64,000 nt of DNA from Nocardioides gansuensis. GTDB taxonomy: Bacteria > Actinomycetota > Actinomycetes > Propionibacteriales > Nocardioidaceae. Positions within the stretch are counted from its first letter, which is position 1, and every line of letters starts with the position of its first letter. The notes under the pieces are model-generated. The model saw only the letters and a program-made list of their open reading frames with translations. It was not told where the DNA came from and searched no databases. Below, piece after piece: positions 16,120-24,186 of this stretch. The stretch covers positions 89,275 to 153,274 of the forward strand of contig NZ_QDGZ01000010.1 in the NCBI RefSeq assembly GCF_003076135.1. The letters are read 5' to 3'. The translations under genes and the position numbers were made by a program.

Positions 16120-16584
16120 GTGGACGATCTGGACAGCAGACTGCTCGACCTGTTCGCCGTCGAGCCACGGATCGGCGTGCTGGAGGCGTCCCGCCGCCTC
16201 GGCGTCGCGAGGGGCACCGTGCAGGCGCGGCTGGACAGGCTCGCCACCACCGGCGTCATCACCGGGTGGGGCCCTGAGCTCTCCCCCGAGGCGCTCGGCT
16301 TCCCGGTGACCGCGTTCCTCACCCTGGAGATCCGCCAGGGCGCCGGCCACGACTCGATCGCCGCGCACCTGGAGACGATCCCGGAGGTGATCGAGGCGTG
16401 CACGATCACAGGCGCCGGCGACATGTGGGCGCGGGTGGTGGCCCGCTCCAACGCCGACCTCCAGCGGGTCATCGACCAGGTGCTCGCCGAGCCCGGCATC
16501 GAGCGGTCGACGACCGTGATCGCGCTCGCGACCCAGATCCCCCACCGGGTGCTGCCGCTGGCGCGGGTCGCGGTCGGCCGCTAG
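16120..16584 (+). CDS. Lrp/AsnC family transcriptional regulator
   Basis: 154-residue Lrp/AsnC regulator. The N-terminal wHTH (DDLDSRLLDLFAVEPRIGVL with recognition helix around GVARGTVQARLDRL) is followed by the ligand-binding RAM domain (AFLTLEIRQGAG, IEACTITGAGDMWARVVARS). Its position divergent to hppD and the dyads between them suggest it controls aromatic amino-acid breakdown, perhaps sensing tyrosine or its keto acid. GTG at 16120 is preferred since GGAG lies 9 nt upstream; an earlier in-frame GTG at 16105 would sit immediately on the inverted repeat. Stop overlaps the convergent IclR gene by 4 bp. Confidence 0.92.
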   Translation: MDDLDSRLLDLFAVEPRIGVLEASRRLGVARGTVQARLDRLATTGVITGWGPELSPEALGFPVTAFLTLEIRQGAGHDSIAAHLETIPEVIEACTITGAGDMWARVVARSNADLQRVIDQVLAEPGIERSTTVIALATQIPHRVLPLARVAVGR

Positions 16585-17219
16585 CGCAGGCGGTCGGCGA
16601 CCTGCTCGGCGGCGGCCACCACGCGGGGCGCCACGACACCCTCGTCGATGGCGCCGTCGAGGGTCACGATCCCGACGCTCGCCTGCAGGCCCTCCACGCC
16701 GCGGACGGGTGCCGCGAGGCCGTGGGCTCCGCTCTGCAGCTCGCCCGTCGTGACGGCGTACGGCGTGTCGTCGCCGCGGCGGAGGATGCCGATCGCCTTC
16801 CCTGCCGCGCCGTGGCTGAGCGGGTGGCGCGAGCCGACCCGGTAGGCGACGTGGAAGTCGGTCCAGGTCGGCTCGACGACGGCCAGCGCCAGCGCCTCGT
16901 CGCCGTCGGCGACGGTGAGGTGGGCGGTGCAGCCGATCGCGTCCGCCAGCTGGCGGAGGACCGGCACGGCCTGGTCGCGCAGCAGCGGGTGGACGGCCGA
17001 GGCCAGGTGGAGGATGCCGAGCCCGACCGAGAGCCGGCCGCGGGAGTCGCGGCGCAGCAGGGCGTGCTGCTCCAGGGTGCTGATCAGCCGGTAGACGACC
17101 GTGCGGTTGACGCCGAGGGCCGCGGCCAGCTCGGTGACGGTCATGCCGTCGGACGACTCCGCCAGCACTTCGAGCACCCGCAGCCCACGGTCCAGGGTCT
17201 GCGAAGTCTCGGCGGCCAT
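16581..17219 (-). CDS. IclR family transcriptional regulator
   Basis: 212-residue IclR-type regulator. The N-terminal wHTH is TLDRGLRVLEVLAESSDGMT plus VTELAAALGVNRTVVYRLIS; the C-terminal effector domain shows HPLSHGAAGKAIGIL and the late GLQASVGIVTLDG typical of the family. It is shorter than the usual 250 residues, mainly because the N-terminal arm and final segment are brief. IclR regulators often control aromatic or carboxylic-acid catabolism; with hppD and an Lrp regulator nearby a catabolic target is plausible but unproven. Start ATG at 17219. Confidence 0.9.
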   Translation of the reverse strand: MAAETSQTLDRGLRVLEVLAESSDGMTVTELAAALGVNRTVVYRLISTLEQHALLRRDSRGRLSVGLGILHLASAVHPLLRDQAVPVLRQLADAIGCTAHLTVADGDEALALAVVEPTWTDFHVAYRVGSRHPLSHGAAGKAIGILRRGDDTPYAVTTGELQSGAHGLAAPVRGVEGLQASVGIVTLDGAIDEGVVAPRVVAAAEQVADRLR

Positions 17220-17245
17220 GCTCCCAATGTAGCCCTGTGGCAGCC

Positions 17246-19021
17246 CTACGAGGTCTGCCGCATAGCCCACTCCCGGATGCGGGTGATCCGGGCGTGCAGC
17301 TGCTCCGCGGTGGCCACCGCGGCCGGCGGGCCGCCGCACTCCTTGCGCAGCGTGGCGTGGGTGACGCCGTGCGGCTGGCCGGTGCGATGGTGCCAGGCCG
17401 CCACGAGTCCGTTGAGCTCGCGGCGCAGCACGCCCAGCTGCTCGTGGGTGGTGATCTCGGCGACGGTGTCGGGCTCGCGCGCCGCGGAGGCCTTCTGGCG
17501 CCTGGCCCGCTCGCTCTGCCGCGAGTGGAGCAGGTCGCGCACCTGGTCGGGCTCGAGCAGGCCCGGAATGCCGAGGAAGTCCATCTCCTCCTCGGACCCC
17601 ACGTGCACCTCCCCCGAGTGCCCGAACTCACCGCCGTCGAAGACGACGCGGTCGAACGACGCGGTCGAGCCGAGCGCCTCCCACTGCATCTCGAGCTCGT
17701 CGGACGCCGACTCCCCCGCGTTGGCCTGCGCCAGCAGGTCCTTCTCGGCGGCGAAGATGTCGTCCTCGTCGGTGACCCTGCGGCCCAGGACATGGTCGCG
17801 CTGCATCTCCATCTCGGAGGCATAGCTCAGCAGGTGCGGCACCGACGGCAGGAAGACCGACGCGGTCTCGCCCCGCGCCCGGGCCCGGACGAAGCGGCCG
17901 ACAGCCTGGGCGAAGAACAGCGGCGTCGAGGTGGTGGTGGCCCACACGCCGACGCACAGGCGGGGCACGTCGACACCCTCGGAGACCATCCGCACCGCGA
18001 CCATCCAGCGCTTGTCCGACTCGCTGAACTGGCTGATCCGCTTCGACGCCGCCTTCTCGTCGGACAGCACTACGGTCGGCGCCTCACCCGTCAGGGAGCG
18101 GAGAAGCTTGGCGTAGGAGCGCGCCGAGTCCTGGTCGGAGGCGATCACCAGCCCGCCGGCGTCGGGCACGTGCCGCCGCACCTCCGTGAGCCGCTTGTCG
18201 GCGGCCGCGAGGACGGAGGGGATCCACGATCCGGAGGGGTCGAGCGCCGTGCGCATTGCCTGCGCGTGCATGTCCTTGGTGAGCGGCTCGCCCAGCCGCG
18301 CGGCGACCTCGTCGCCGGCGCGGGTGCGCCAGCTCATCTCGCCGGAGTAGGCCATGAACAGGACCGGCCGGACGACGTGGTCGGCCAGCGCGTGGGCGTA
18401 GCCGTAGGTGAAGTCGGCTACGGAGCGCGGGATGCCGTCATCTCCGGGCGCGTAGGTGACGAACGGGATCGGGTTGACGTCGGAGCGGAACGGCGTGCCG
18501 GTCAGCGCCAGCCGGCGGGTCGCCGGCTCGAACGCCTCGCGGACGCCCTCGCCCCACGACAGAGCGTCGCCCGCGTGGTGGATCTCGTCGAGGATCACCA
18601 GCGTCTTGAAGCGCTCGGTGCGGATCCGCATCGCGAGCGGGTTGACCGCGACGCCGGCATAGGTGACGGCGATGCCGACGTAGTCCTGGGAGGTCTTACC
18701 CTTGCCGGCGGCGTACGTCGGGTCGATCGGGATGCCGGCCCGTGCAGCAGCCTCGGCCCACTGCGTCTTGAGGTGCTCGGTCGGCGCGACCACGGTGATC
18801 CGGTCGACGATGCGCCGGCCGAGCAGGTCGGCGGCCACGGTCAGCGCGAAGGTCGTCTTGCCGGCGCCGGGGGTCGCGACGGTCAGGAAGTCACGCGGCG
18901 AGGCCTCGGCGTACCTGTCCATCGCGGCCTGCTGCCAGGCGCGCAGGAGCGGGGCGGTCCCCCAGGCGGCGCGGTCGGGCCACGCCGGTGAGAGGGGGAC
19001 GGCCTCGGGCCGCCCCGTCAC
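17246..19021 (-). CDS. DEAD/DEAH-box (superfamily 2) helicase
   Basis: 591-residue SF2 ATPase. Motif I ATPGAGKTT is at residues 49-57, motif II DEIH at 145-148, motif III TGTPF at 174-178, and motif VI is in FFAQAVGRFVRARARGE around 385-401. Architecture resembles actinobacterial XPB/SSL2-like or type-III-R-like helicases without an added nuclease; residues 430-590 are a poorly recognised, charged C-terminal region. The GTG at 19021 overlaps the DUF3039 stop by 4 bp (GTGA), so the two genes are coupled, an arrangement conserved in Actinobacteria to my knowledge. Probable role in nucleic-acid metabolism or repair. Confidence 0.9.
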   Translation of the reverse strand: MTGRPEAVPLSPAWPDRAAWGTAPLLRAWQQAAMDRYAEASPRDFLTVATPGAGKTTFALTVAADLLGRRIVDRITVVAPTEHLKTQWAEAAARAGIPIDPTYAAGKGKTSQDYVGIAVTYAGVAVNPLAMRIRTERFKTLVILDEIHHAGDALSWGEGVREAFEPATRRLALTGTPFRSDVNPIPFVTYAPGDDGIPRSVADFTYGYAHALADHVVRPVLFMAYSGEMSWRTRAGDEVAARLGEPLTKDMHAQAMRTALDPSGSWIPSVLAAADKRLTEVRRHVPDAGGLVIASDQDSARSYAKLLRSLTGEAPTVVLSDEKAASKRISQFSESDKRWMVAVRMVSEGVDVPRLCVGVWATTTSTPLFFAQAVGRFVRARARGETASVFLPSVPHLLSYASEMEMQRDHVLGRRVTDEDDIFAAEKDLLAQANAGESASDELEMQWEALGSTASFDRVVFDGGEFGHSGEVHVGSEEEMDFLGIPGLLEPDQVRDLLHSRQSERARRQKASAAREPDTVAEITTHEQLGVLRRELNGLVAAWHHRTGQPHGVTHATLRKECGGPPAAVATAEQLHARITRIREWAMRQTS

Positions 19022-19287
19022 GCGTCGGAACCGTCGCCGTCGTCCCCGGGCTTCATGGACTCCCAGATCTCCTTGCACTCCGGGCAGACCGGGAATTTCT
19101 CCGGCGCCCGCGAGGGCACCCAGACCTTGCCACAGAGGGCGATGACGGGCGTGCCCATCACCATCGCCTCGGTGAGCTTGTCCTTGGGGACGTAGTGGGA
19201 GAACCGCTCGTGGTCACCGTCGTCGGTGGGGAGCGTGCGTCGGTCCTCGATCGTCTGGGTGCCGGGTGAGAAGCCGAGGGTGCTCAT
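19018..19287 (-). CDS. DUF3039 domain-containing small protein
   Basis: 89-residue cytosolic protein of the DUF3039 family, restricted to Actinobacteria. It contains HERFSHYVPKDKLTEAMVMG and a cysteine set, LCGKVWVP and VCPECKEIW, that looks like a zinc ribbon (C near 51 plus C-P-E-C near 67-70). It directly precedes and overlaps the helicase gene by 4 bp, so it may be an accessory subunit of that enzyme; this is inference. Confidence 0.88.
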   Translation of the reverse strand: MSTLGFSPGTQTIEDRRTLPTDDGDHERFSHYVPKDKLTEAMVMGTPVIALCGKVWVPSRAPEKFPVCPECKEIWESMKPGDDGDGSDA

Positions 19288-19314
19288 GATGGGCCAGCCT
19301 ACGTCACGGGGAGG

Positions 19315-19872
19315 TCAGTTGAGCTCCGGGTCGAGCGGCCTGGTGGAGTGCCAGGCCAGGTCACCGGGCTGCCGCCGCAGCACGTCGCGCCAGAGCCCGG
19401 AGGGGTCCTGGCGGAAGGCGTCGCTCTCCTCCGACGGCACGACGTACCAGTCCCCGCCGGCGATCTCCCCCTCGAGCTGCTGGGCACCCCAGCCGGCGTA
19501 GCCGGCGAAGACCCGCAGCCCCGCCAGGGAGCCGTCGACGAGCTCGACGGGCGTGTCGAGGTCGATCACGCCGAGCCGGCCGACGATGTGGCGGAAGCCC
19601 ACCGGCTCGTCGCGGGGGTCCTGGAGGAGGGCGACCGCGATGGCTCCCTCCGTGCTCACGGGGCCGCCCCGGAAGAGCACCTCGGGCTCCGCCACGACAC
19701 CGGCCCAGCCGTCGAGGACCTCGGCGACGAGCACGGGCGAGGGGCGGTTGAGCACCACGCCCAGGGCACCCTCGGGGGTGACGTCGAGCATCAGCACGAC
19801 GGTGTCCACGAAGTTGGGGTCGTGCAGCTCGGGCGTCGCCACCAGGAGGGCTCCGGGCGCCACGTCGGTCAT
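19315..19872 (-). CDS. YqgE/AlgH family protein (UPF0301)
   Basis: 185-residue YqgE/AlgH protein. Diagnostic stretches are GALLVATPELHDPNFVDTVV near the N-terminus, GALGVVLNRPSP, LFRGGPV, and the C-terminal RVFAGYAGWGAQQLEGEI. The family's molecular function is still unclear despite a known structure and an early link to alginate regulation. Single gene 27 bp upstream of DUF3039 on the same strand; possibly the start of a YqgE-DUF3039-helicase transcript. Confidence 0.93.
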   Translation of the reverse strand: MTDVAPGALLVATPELHDPNFVDTVVLMLDVTPEGALGVVLNRPSPVLVAEVLDGWAGVVAEPEVLFRGGPVSTEGAIAVALLQDPRDEPVGFRHIVGRLGVIDLDTPVELVDGSLAGLRVFAGYAGWGAQQLEGEIAGGDWYVVPSEESDAFRQDPSGLWRDVLRRQPGDLAWHSTRPLDPELN

Positions 19873-19923
19873 GTTCCCATCATGACCGATCGACCCGAGC
19901 GCAGGCCCGGGCAGTGCGCGGCG

Positions 19924-20448
19924 TCAGGCCGCGATCACCGCCCGCAGGCGGTCGACCAGGGAGAGCGGCTCGGTCGGCTGCGGCGCGGCAGGACCGGCGT
20001 ACGTCGCGTGGGCGCGCTCGGCGATCTGCGCGCCGACGCGCGCGGCGAGAGCGTCGTCGATGGCGGCCTTGCCGGACATCACGGCGAGCATCCCGTGCTC
20101 CTTGGCGTTGGCGGTCGCGATGGCCCGGGCCACCTCCTCCGACGTCGGGGCAGCGCTGTAGTGGTCGAGGATCGCCCGGATGCCGGGGATCTCGTCCGCG
20201 GCGCCGTGCCAGGCGGCGACGACGGCGGCCTCGAGATCCATCGGCTGGACCATGAGCTCGCGCTCGATGCGGCCGGCCAGGCGGGTGTGCCAGCGCAGCT
20301 GCAGGGCGCCGAGGAGGTCGAGCTCGTCCGTGAAGGTCTCCCGAACACCGGCGACGTCCAGGGGCAGGCGTCCGTCGCGGCGCGCGTCGGCCACGGCGAT
20401 CACCTCGCGGAGCACCTCTCCGCGGCGGTGGAAGGACTTCCAGGTCAT
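19924..20448 (-). CDS. Hypothetical protein, helical, divergent from TetR regulator
   Basis: 174-residue protein I do not recognise. It opens MTWKSFHRRGEVLREVIAVA, has a run of aliphatic and acidic helices (ETFTDELDLLGALQLRWHTR, EGAADEIPGIRAIL-like middle) and ends PTEPLSLVDRLRAVIAA. No signal peptide or membrane span. The ATG at 20448 follows CAGGAGACTGCC, giving an AGGAG Shine-Dalgarno. It is divergent from a TetR regulator, and a 28-bp palindrome lies 29 bp upstream of its start, so it is the best candidate for that regulator's target. Longer starts upstream would run through the palindrome and are rejected. Confidence 0.75.
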   Translation of the reverse strand: MTWKSFHRRGEVLREVIAVADARRDGRLPLDVAGVRETFTDELDLLGALQLRWHTRLAGRIERELMVQPMDLEAAVVAAWHGAADEIPGIRAILDHYSAAPTSEEVARAIATANAKEHGMLAVMSGKAAIDDALAARVGAQIAERAHATYAGPAAPQPTEPLSLVDRLRAVIAA

Positions 20449-20476
20449 GGCAGTCTCCTGTCTCATCTGGTTCCCA

Positions 20477-20504
20477 CATACTGTGAGTACGTACTGAGAG
20501 TATG
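20477..20504. promoter_or_regulatory. Probable TetR operator (28-bp imperfect palindrome)
   Basis: A dyad centred at 20490/20491 matches at 12 of 14 positions per arm; left arm CATACTGTGAGTAC, right arm GTACTGAGAGTATG. It lies between the divergent hypothetical gene and the TetR gene, close enough to overlap the promoter of the former. Size and symmetry suit a TetR-family dimer pair. Confidence 0.65.
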
Positions 20505-20571
20505 CGTCCGACCGGGGGTACTCAAACCTGGAACCACGTGAGGCCAGACACATCCGAGCGACCCGGATCCC

Positions 20572-20577
20572 TAGACT
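20572..20577 (+). promoter_or_regulatory. -10 box (TAGACT) of leaderless TetR gene
   Basis: TAGACT ends 6 nt before the ATG at 20584. No ribosome-binding site is visible, so leaderless expression is likely. The box is 67 nt from the palindrome, so the palindrome is better placed to control the opposite gene. Confidence 0.5.
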
Positions 20578-20583
20578 GCGGGG

Positions 20584-21315
20584 ATGACCAAGACGCCGGG
20601 CAAGCTGATCCCGAAGGTGCCGAGCCCCAAGGTGCCCAGCGTCCCCGGCGCCGTCTCCCGGCGAGCCCACTACTCGGCGACCACCAAGCGCGCACTGATC
20701 GACGTCGCCGAGGAACTGTTCACCGCGAACGGCTACGCCGGCACCTCGCTCGACTCGATCGTCGCCGGGGCGCGCGTCACCAAGGGTGCGCTCTACCACC
20801 ACTTCAGCGGCAAGCGCGCGGTCTTCGAGGCGGTCTTCGACCGGGTGGAGTCACAGGCCGGCCAGACGATCACCCAGGCCCTCAAGCGGCAGAGGGACCC
20901 CTGGTCGAGGGCCATGGCCGGGCTCGAGGCGTTCCTCGAGGTCGTCCAGCAGCCGACCTACCGCCGCATCGTCATCCAGGACGGCCCCTCGGTGATGGGC
21001 TACGAGCGCTTCCGCGAGCTGGAGGAGCGGTCGACGTTCGCCACGATGACCGACATCGTCCGGGCCCTGCTCAAGGCCGGCGACTGGGACGTCGACGAGG
21101 CGATGCTGAAGACCTTCACGACCATCTTCTTCGGCGCCATGTCGTCGGCCGGCGAGTCCGTGGCCACGAGCGACGACACCGCGCAGGCTGCGGCCCGCGT
21201 CGAGGCAGCCATCGGCTTCCTCCTCGCCGGCCTCCAGGGCCTCGCCGACCGGGGCGCCGCCGGCCCCTCCCCGCACGTCGACGACGAGGACGAGCCCGAG
21301 GCCGCAGGGGACTGA
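20584..21315 (+). CDS. TetR/AcrR family transcriptional regulator
   Basis: 243-residue TetR regulator. After a Lys/Pro-rich N-terminal extension (PKVPSPKVPSVPG) comes the DNA-binding domain with KRALIDVAEELFTANGYAGT and the recognition helix region VTKGALYHHFSGKRAVFEAV (residues about 35-85). The ligand domain includes PTYRRIVIQDGPSVMGYER, found in a common actinobacterial subgroup, and the C-terminus is an acidic tail. It is divergent from the 174-residue hypothetical protein and followed 7 bp later by the convergent DUF3048 gene. Effector unknown. Confidence 0.92.
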   Translation: MTKTPGKLIPKVPSPKVPSVPGAVSRRAHYSATTKRALIDVAEELFTANGYAGTSLDSIVAGARVTKGALYHHFSGKRAVFEAVFDRVESQAGQTITQALKRQRDPWSRAMAGLEAFLEVVQQPTYRRIVIQDGPSVMGYERFRELEERSTFATMTDIVRALLKAGDWDVDEAMLKTFTTIFFGAMSSAGESVATSDDTAQAAARVEAAIGFLLAGLQGLADRGAAGPSPHVDDEDEPEAAGD

Positions 21316-21322
21316 GCCCGGG

Positions 21323-22333
21323 CTACTTCGCCCAGGTGACGTTGCCCGACTGGGCCGGGACCAGCTCGATCCAAGTGTGGCCGGCGGGCACCTTGAGCTC
21401 GCCCTGCCTGGTGCGGAGCTCGATCGGGCCCTTGAGGCCCTGCTTCTGCCAGGTGCCGCGCACCAGCCGACCGCCGTGGAAGAGCAGCGCCTCGCCCTTG
21501 CCCTCGAACTTGGTCTCCGGCACGAAGGCACCCGAGGGGTCGCGGTAGCCCGCATCGCCGACCTGCACGCGCAGGACGAGCACCGTGTCGGTCGGGAAGC
21601 GGTCGCCCTCGCCGGCGTAGGAGTTGGTGTTGACGTAGCGGCCGCCTTCGAAGCGCCAGCTCGTCGTGTGCCCGCCGAAGAACGCCTCCAGGGACGTCAC
21701 CTTGGCCCCCTTGGGCAGGTCGTCCGCGGTGCCGAAGTCGAGGTAGGGCTTCGGCTGGGTCTTGCGGGCGCGGGTGCCGATGTCGGCCAGGTCGGCGAAG
21801 AGGTTGTACGGCGCGTAGCGCCCGCTGGCGCGGTAGACCCCGGGCGCCCCCTCGGTGACCCAGGGGATGCCGGCACCCTTCACGCGGCCCAGCGTCACTG
21901 CCGCGGCGCCGCTGGTGACCACGGTGGCACCGTCGGGGACGATGCCGATGTCGGAGGCGCGCATCGAGCGCACCGGGCCGACCTCCTGGGGCAGCCTGGA
22001 GTAGAAGAAGACGGCCAGGCGGGTCATGCCGCCCTCCACGAGCTCCTCGACCACGAGGTCGGCGGACCCCAGGCCCACCTGCGGAGCACTGGAGGACGTG
22101 TTGTCGATCTTCGCCACGAGTGCGCCGTTCTTCGGCAGGTCGCCCTTGACGGGCAGGCCGGTGAAGGGCCAGGTGAGCGGCTCGGCCGGGGCCGACTCGC
22201 TCGCCTCTCCGCTGCCCTCCTGCGACGGGCTGGCGTTGTCACCCGTCGCGTCGTCGCCGCCACTACATCCCGCGAGCAGCAAGGCGACCGCGGTGGCAAG
22301 GCTGGCGGCGCGGAGGCGGACAGAGGCGTGCAA
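21323..22333 (-). CDS. DUF3048 domain lipoprotein (YerB-like)
   Basis: 336-residue exported lipoprotein. The leader ends LATAVALLLAGC, a clear lipobox, followed by a Ser/Glu/Ala-rich linker and a DUF3048 domain: PFTGLPV, VAKIDNTSSSAPQVGLGSAD, VFYSR-like FFYSRLPQEVGPVRSMRASD, and a C-terminal module ending HTWIELVPAQSGNVTWAK. The family (Bacillus YerB) is widespread; its role at the cell surface is unknown. The TTG at 22333 is chosen because GGAG lies 6 nt before it and it gives a normal 22-residue signal peptide; GTG at 22360 is an alternative. Single gene. Confidence 0.85.
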   Translation of the reverse strand: MHASVRLRAASLATAVALLLAGCSGGDDATGDNASPSQEGSGEASESAPAEPLTWPFTGLPVKGDLPKNGALVAKIDNTSSSAPQVGLGSADLVVEELVEGGMTRLAVFFYSRLPQEVGPVRSMRASDIGIVPDGATVVTSGAAAVTLGRVKGAGIPWVTEGAPGVYRASGRYAPYNLFADLADIGTRARKTQPKPYLDFGTADDLPKGAKVTSLEAFFGGHTTSWRFEGGRYVNTNSYAGEGDRFPTDTVLVLRVQVGDAGYRDPSGAFVPETKFEGKGEALLFHGGRLVRGTWQKQGLKGPIELRTRQGELKVPAGHTWIELVPAQSGNVTWAK

Positions 22334-22476
22334 GAGGGACTCCGATCGTCGAGATGACACGTCAAGTGTGCGGGCAAGGAGCAAGCCACCGGCGGAGGCG
22401 CGCTGGGCGCTCCGCCGGCGGCAAGTCCCGGAGCTGCGGACCGATCAGCCCGGAGGTCGATCCACGTGGGGAGAGA

Positions 22477-23034
22477 TCAGCGCAGCGTGCCGGCGAACCA
22501 GCTGCTGGTCCACGGCGCACGGACCGCGACCCGGGTGCCCGGGCGCAGGGAGTCGACCATCAGCGCGCGACCGCGGTCCCAGCGGACGAAGATCGCCGCG
22601 TGGTAGACGCCACCGCTGCCGTAGAAGAACATCAGGTCGCCGGGGCGCATGGCGCGCTTCGGGATCCGGCGCGCGTGGGCCGCTTGGGCGTCCGACGTAC
22701 GCGGGATTGCGAAGCCGGCCCGGCGGTAGCTGTAGTAGAGGAGGCCGGAGCAGTCGAACCGCTCCGGACCGGAAGCGCCGTAGGCGTACCAGTCGCCGCG
22801 CTGGGCGAGCGCAGTGCCGAGGGCAGAGGAGATGCGGCCGTTGAGCGACTTGGCGGCCCGGGCGCGGCGGGCGGCGTCCTGCTGGTCGGCCTGGGCGACC
22901 TGGGTCGGGCTGTAGGCGACGGCTTCGCGCTGCTGCAGCGCCTGGGCTGGAGTCGCGCTGAGGGTGGTGACGGTCAGGCCGCAGATGGCGGCGAGGAGCG
23001 CGCACAGGCGCGCCAGCGATGAGATCGCAGGCAT
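22477..23034 (-). CDS. NlpC/P60 family peptidoglycan hydrolase, secreted
   Basis: 185-residue secreted endopeptidase. A signal peptide (LARLCALLAAICGLTVTTLS then TPAQA) is followed by a short basic helix region and a C-terminal NlpC/P60 domain with catalytic Cys in RFDCSGLLYYSY and His in VYHAAIFVRW. It would cleave peptide stems of peptidoglycan. ATG 23034 has AAAGGAA about 8 nt upstream. The leader contains a ydaO-type c-di-AMP riboswitch, which in Actinobacteria commonly controls such cell-wall hydrolases, so expression should fall when c-di-AMP is high (family knowledge). No SH3 or LysM wall-binding domain is present. Confidence 0.93.
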   Translation of the reverse strand: MPAISSLARLCALLAAICGLTVTTLSATPAQALQQREAVAYSPTQVAQADQQDAARRARAAKSLNGRISSALGTALAQRGDWYAYGASGPERFDCSGLLYYSYRRAGFAIPRTSDAQAAHARRIPKRAMRPGDLMFFYGSGGVYHAAIFVRWDRGRALMVDSLRPGTRVAVRAPWTSSWFAGTLR

Positions 23035-23099
23035 GGATGTGTTCCTTTCCCACGCCTGTGAGGTGAGCTGTCGGGTTGGAGCTGGAAAGTGCTCTGCCA

Positions 23100-23222
23100 C
23101 TCGTGAGTGACTTCACCCCGAGCCAGCCGCGTGAGCGGCGGGCGTGGAACCTGTGGGTCCCCCACTCCTGCCCGATGTGTGCTCTCGGGGGATCCGTCAC
23201 GGGCGGGCAGGACTCGGCGTAA
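23100..23222 (-). promoter_or_regulatory. ydaO/yuaA-type c-di-AMP riboswitch upstream of the NlpC/P60 gene
   Basis: Read on the minus strand from 23220, the leader carries the conserved blocks of this aptamer in order: ACGCCGAGTCCTGCC, then GGGCAGGAG pairing back to CCTGCCC, GTGGGGGACCCA, GGTTCC, a variable hairpin, and CTCGGGGTGAAGTCACTC. It lies about 70 nt ahead of the NlpC/P60 start on the same strand. These elements and the gene partner match the actinobacterial c-di-AMP riboswitch class. Confidence 0.88.
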
Positions 23223-23289
23223 CCCGGACGGCTGTTCAGTTGGGTGACGCTTCAACTTCAGGGTGCTGACCCGACACCGTAAGCGCGCC

Positions 23290-23321
23290 GACGGCCCGGG
23301 TCAAAACCGACCCGGGCCGTC
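23290..23321 (-). terminator. Intrinsic terminator hairpin after the FabG-like gene
   Basis: A perfect 13-bp stem (GACGGCCCGGGTC at 23290-23302, GACCCGGGCCGTC at 23309-23321) with a 6-nt loop starts 10 nt beyond the stop of the reductase gene. No U-run follows, as is common in this G+C-rich group. It isolates the riboswitch promoter from the upstream gene. Confidence 0.85.
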
Positions 23322-23330
23322 AGGCGTTGC

Positions 23331-24104
23331 TCAGGCCGAGCCGAGCGTGCCTCCACCGTCGACGTAGAGGGTCTGGCCGGTGATGTAGGAGGCCTCGTCG
23401 CTGCACAGGAACGCGGCCGCGGCCGCGATGTCCTCGGGGTAGCCGACCCGGCGTACGGGGTTGTGCTCGGCGTTGAGCCGGCGGAACTCGTCGACGTCCA
23501 GCTTCAGGCGGGCGGCGGTGGCGTCGGTCATCTCGGTCACGGTGAAACCGGGGCCGACCGCGTTGACGTTGACGCCGAAGGGGCCCAGCTCGAGGGCAAG
23601 GGTTCTCGTGAACGCCTGGATGCCCATCTTGGCGGCCGAGTAGTTGGCCTGGCCCCGGTTGCCGAGCGCGGAGATGCTGGAGAGGTTCAGGATCTTGCCG
23701 TACTTCTGCTCCACGAAGACCTTCTGGGCGGCCTTGCACATCAGGAACGCGCCCTTGAGGTGCACGTCCATGACCAGGTCCCAGTCCTCCTCGGTCATCT
23801 TGAAGAGCAGGTTGTCGCGGGTGATGCCGGCGTTGTTGACCAGGACGTGCAGCCCGCCGAGCTCGGCCACCACGCGCTCCACGGCCGCGTCCACGTCGGC
23901 GGCCTTCGCGACGTTGCCGCCGACGCCGATCGCCCTGGCGTCACCCTGCAGCTCGAGCCGGGAGGCGGCCTCGGCGGCAGCGGTCTCGTCGAGGTCGAGG
24001 ACGGCGATCGAGGCGCCTTCGGCGGCCAGCCGTTCGGCGATGCCGAAGCCGATGCCTCGAGCTGCTCCGGTGATGAGGGCGACGCGTCCGTCGTAGCGAC
24101 CCAT
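23331..24104 (-). CDS. 3-oxoacyl-ACP reductase-like SDR (FabG type)
   Basis: 257-residue classical short-chain dehydrogenase. The Rossmann motif TGAARGIG is at residues 12-19, NNAG near 90, and the catalytic S-Y-K set is in SSISALGNRG and YSAAKMG. NADP preference is suggested by LDLDE after the second strand only weakly. The C-terminus GQTLYVDGGG is standard. Sequence resembles the FabG4/HADH-like reductases of Actinobacteria that act on beta-oxoacyl thioesters. Monocistronic, closed by a strong hairpin. Exact substrate cannot be assigned. Confidence 0.9.
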   Translation of the reverse strand: MGRYDGRVALITGAARGIGFGIAERLAAEGASIAVLDLDETAAAEAASRLELQGDARAIGVGGNVAKAADVDAAVERVVAELGGLHVLVNNAGITRDNLLFKMTEEDWDLVMDVHLKGAFLMCKAAQKVFVEQKYGKILNLSSISALGNRGQANYSAAKMGIQAFTRTLALELGPFGVNVNAVGPGFTVTEMTDATAARLKLDVDEFRRLNAEHNPVRRVGYPEDIAAAAAFLCSDEASYITGQTLYVDGGGTLGSA

Positions 24105-24186
24105 GGGTGACTCCTTGTCCGTGCTGTCGGGGGCAGCCTGAGCGTACCGGGAGTTACCGACCAGCTGGTCTGCTGGATCAGGGTCC

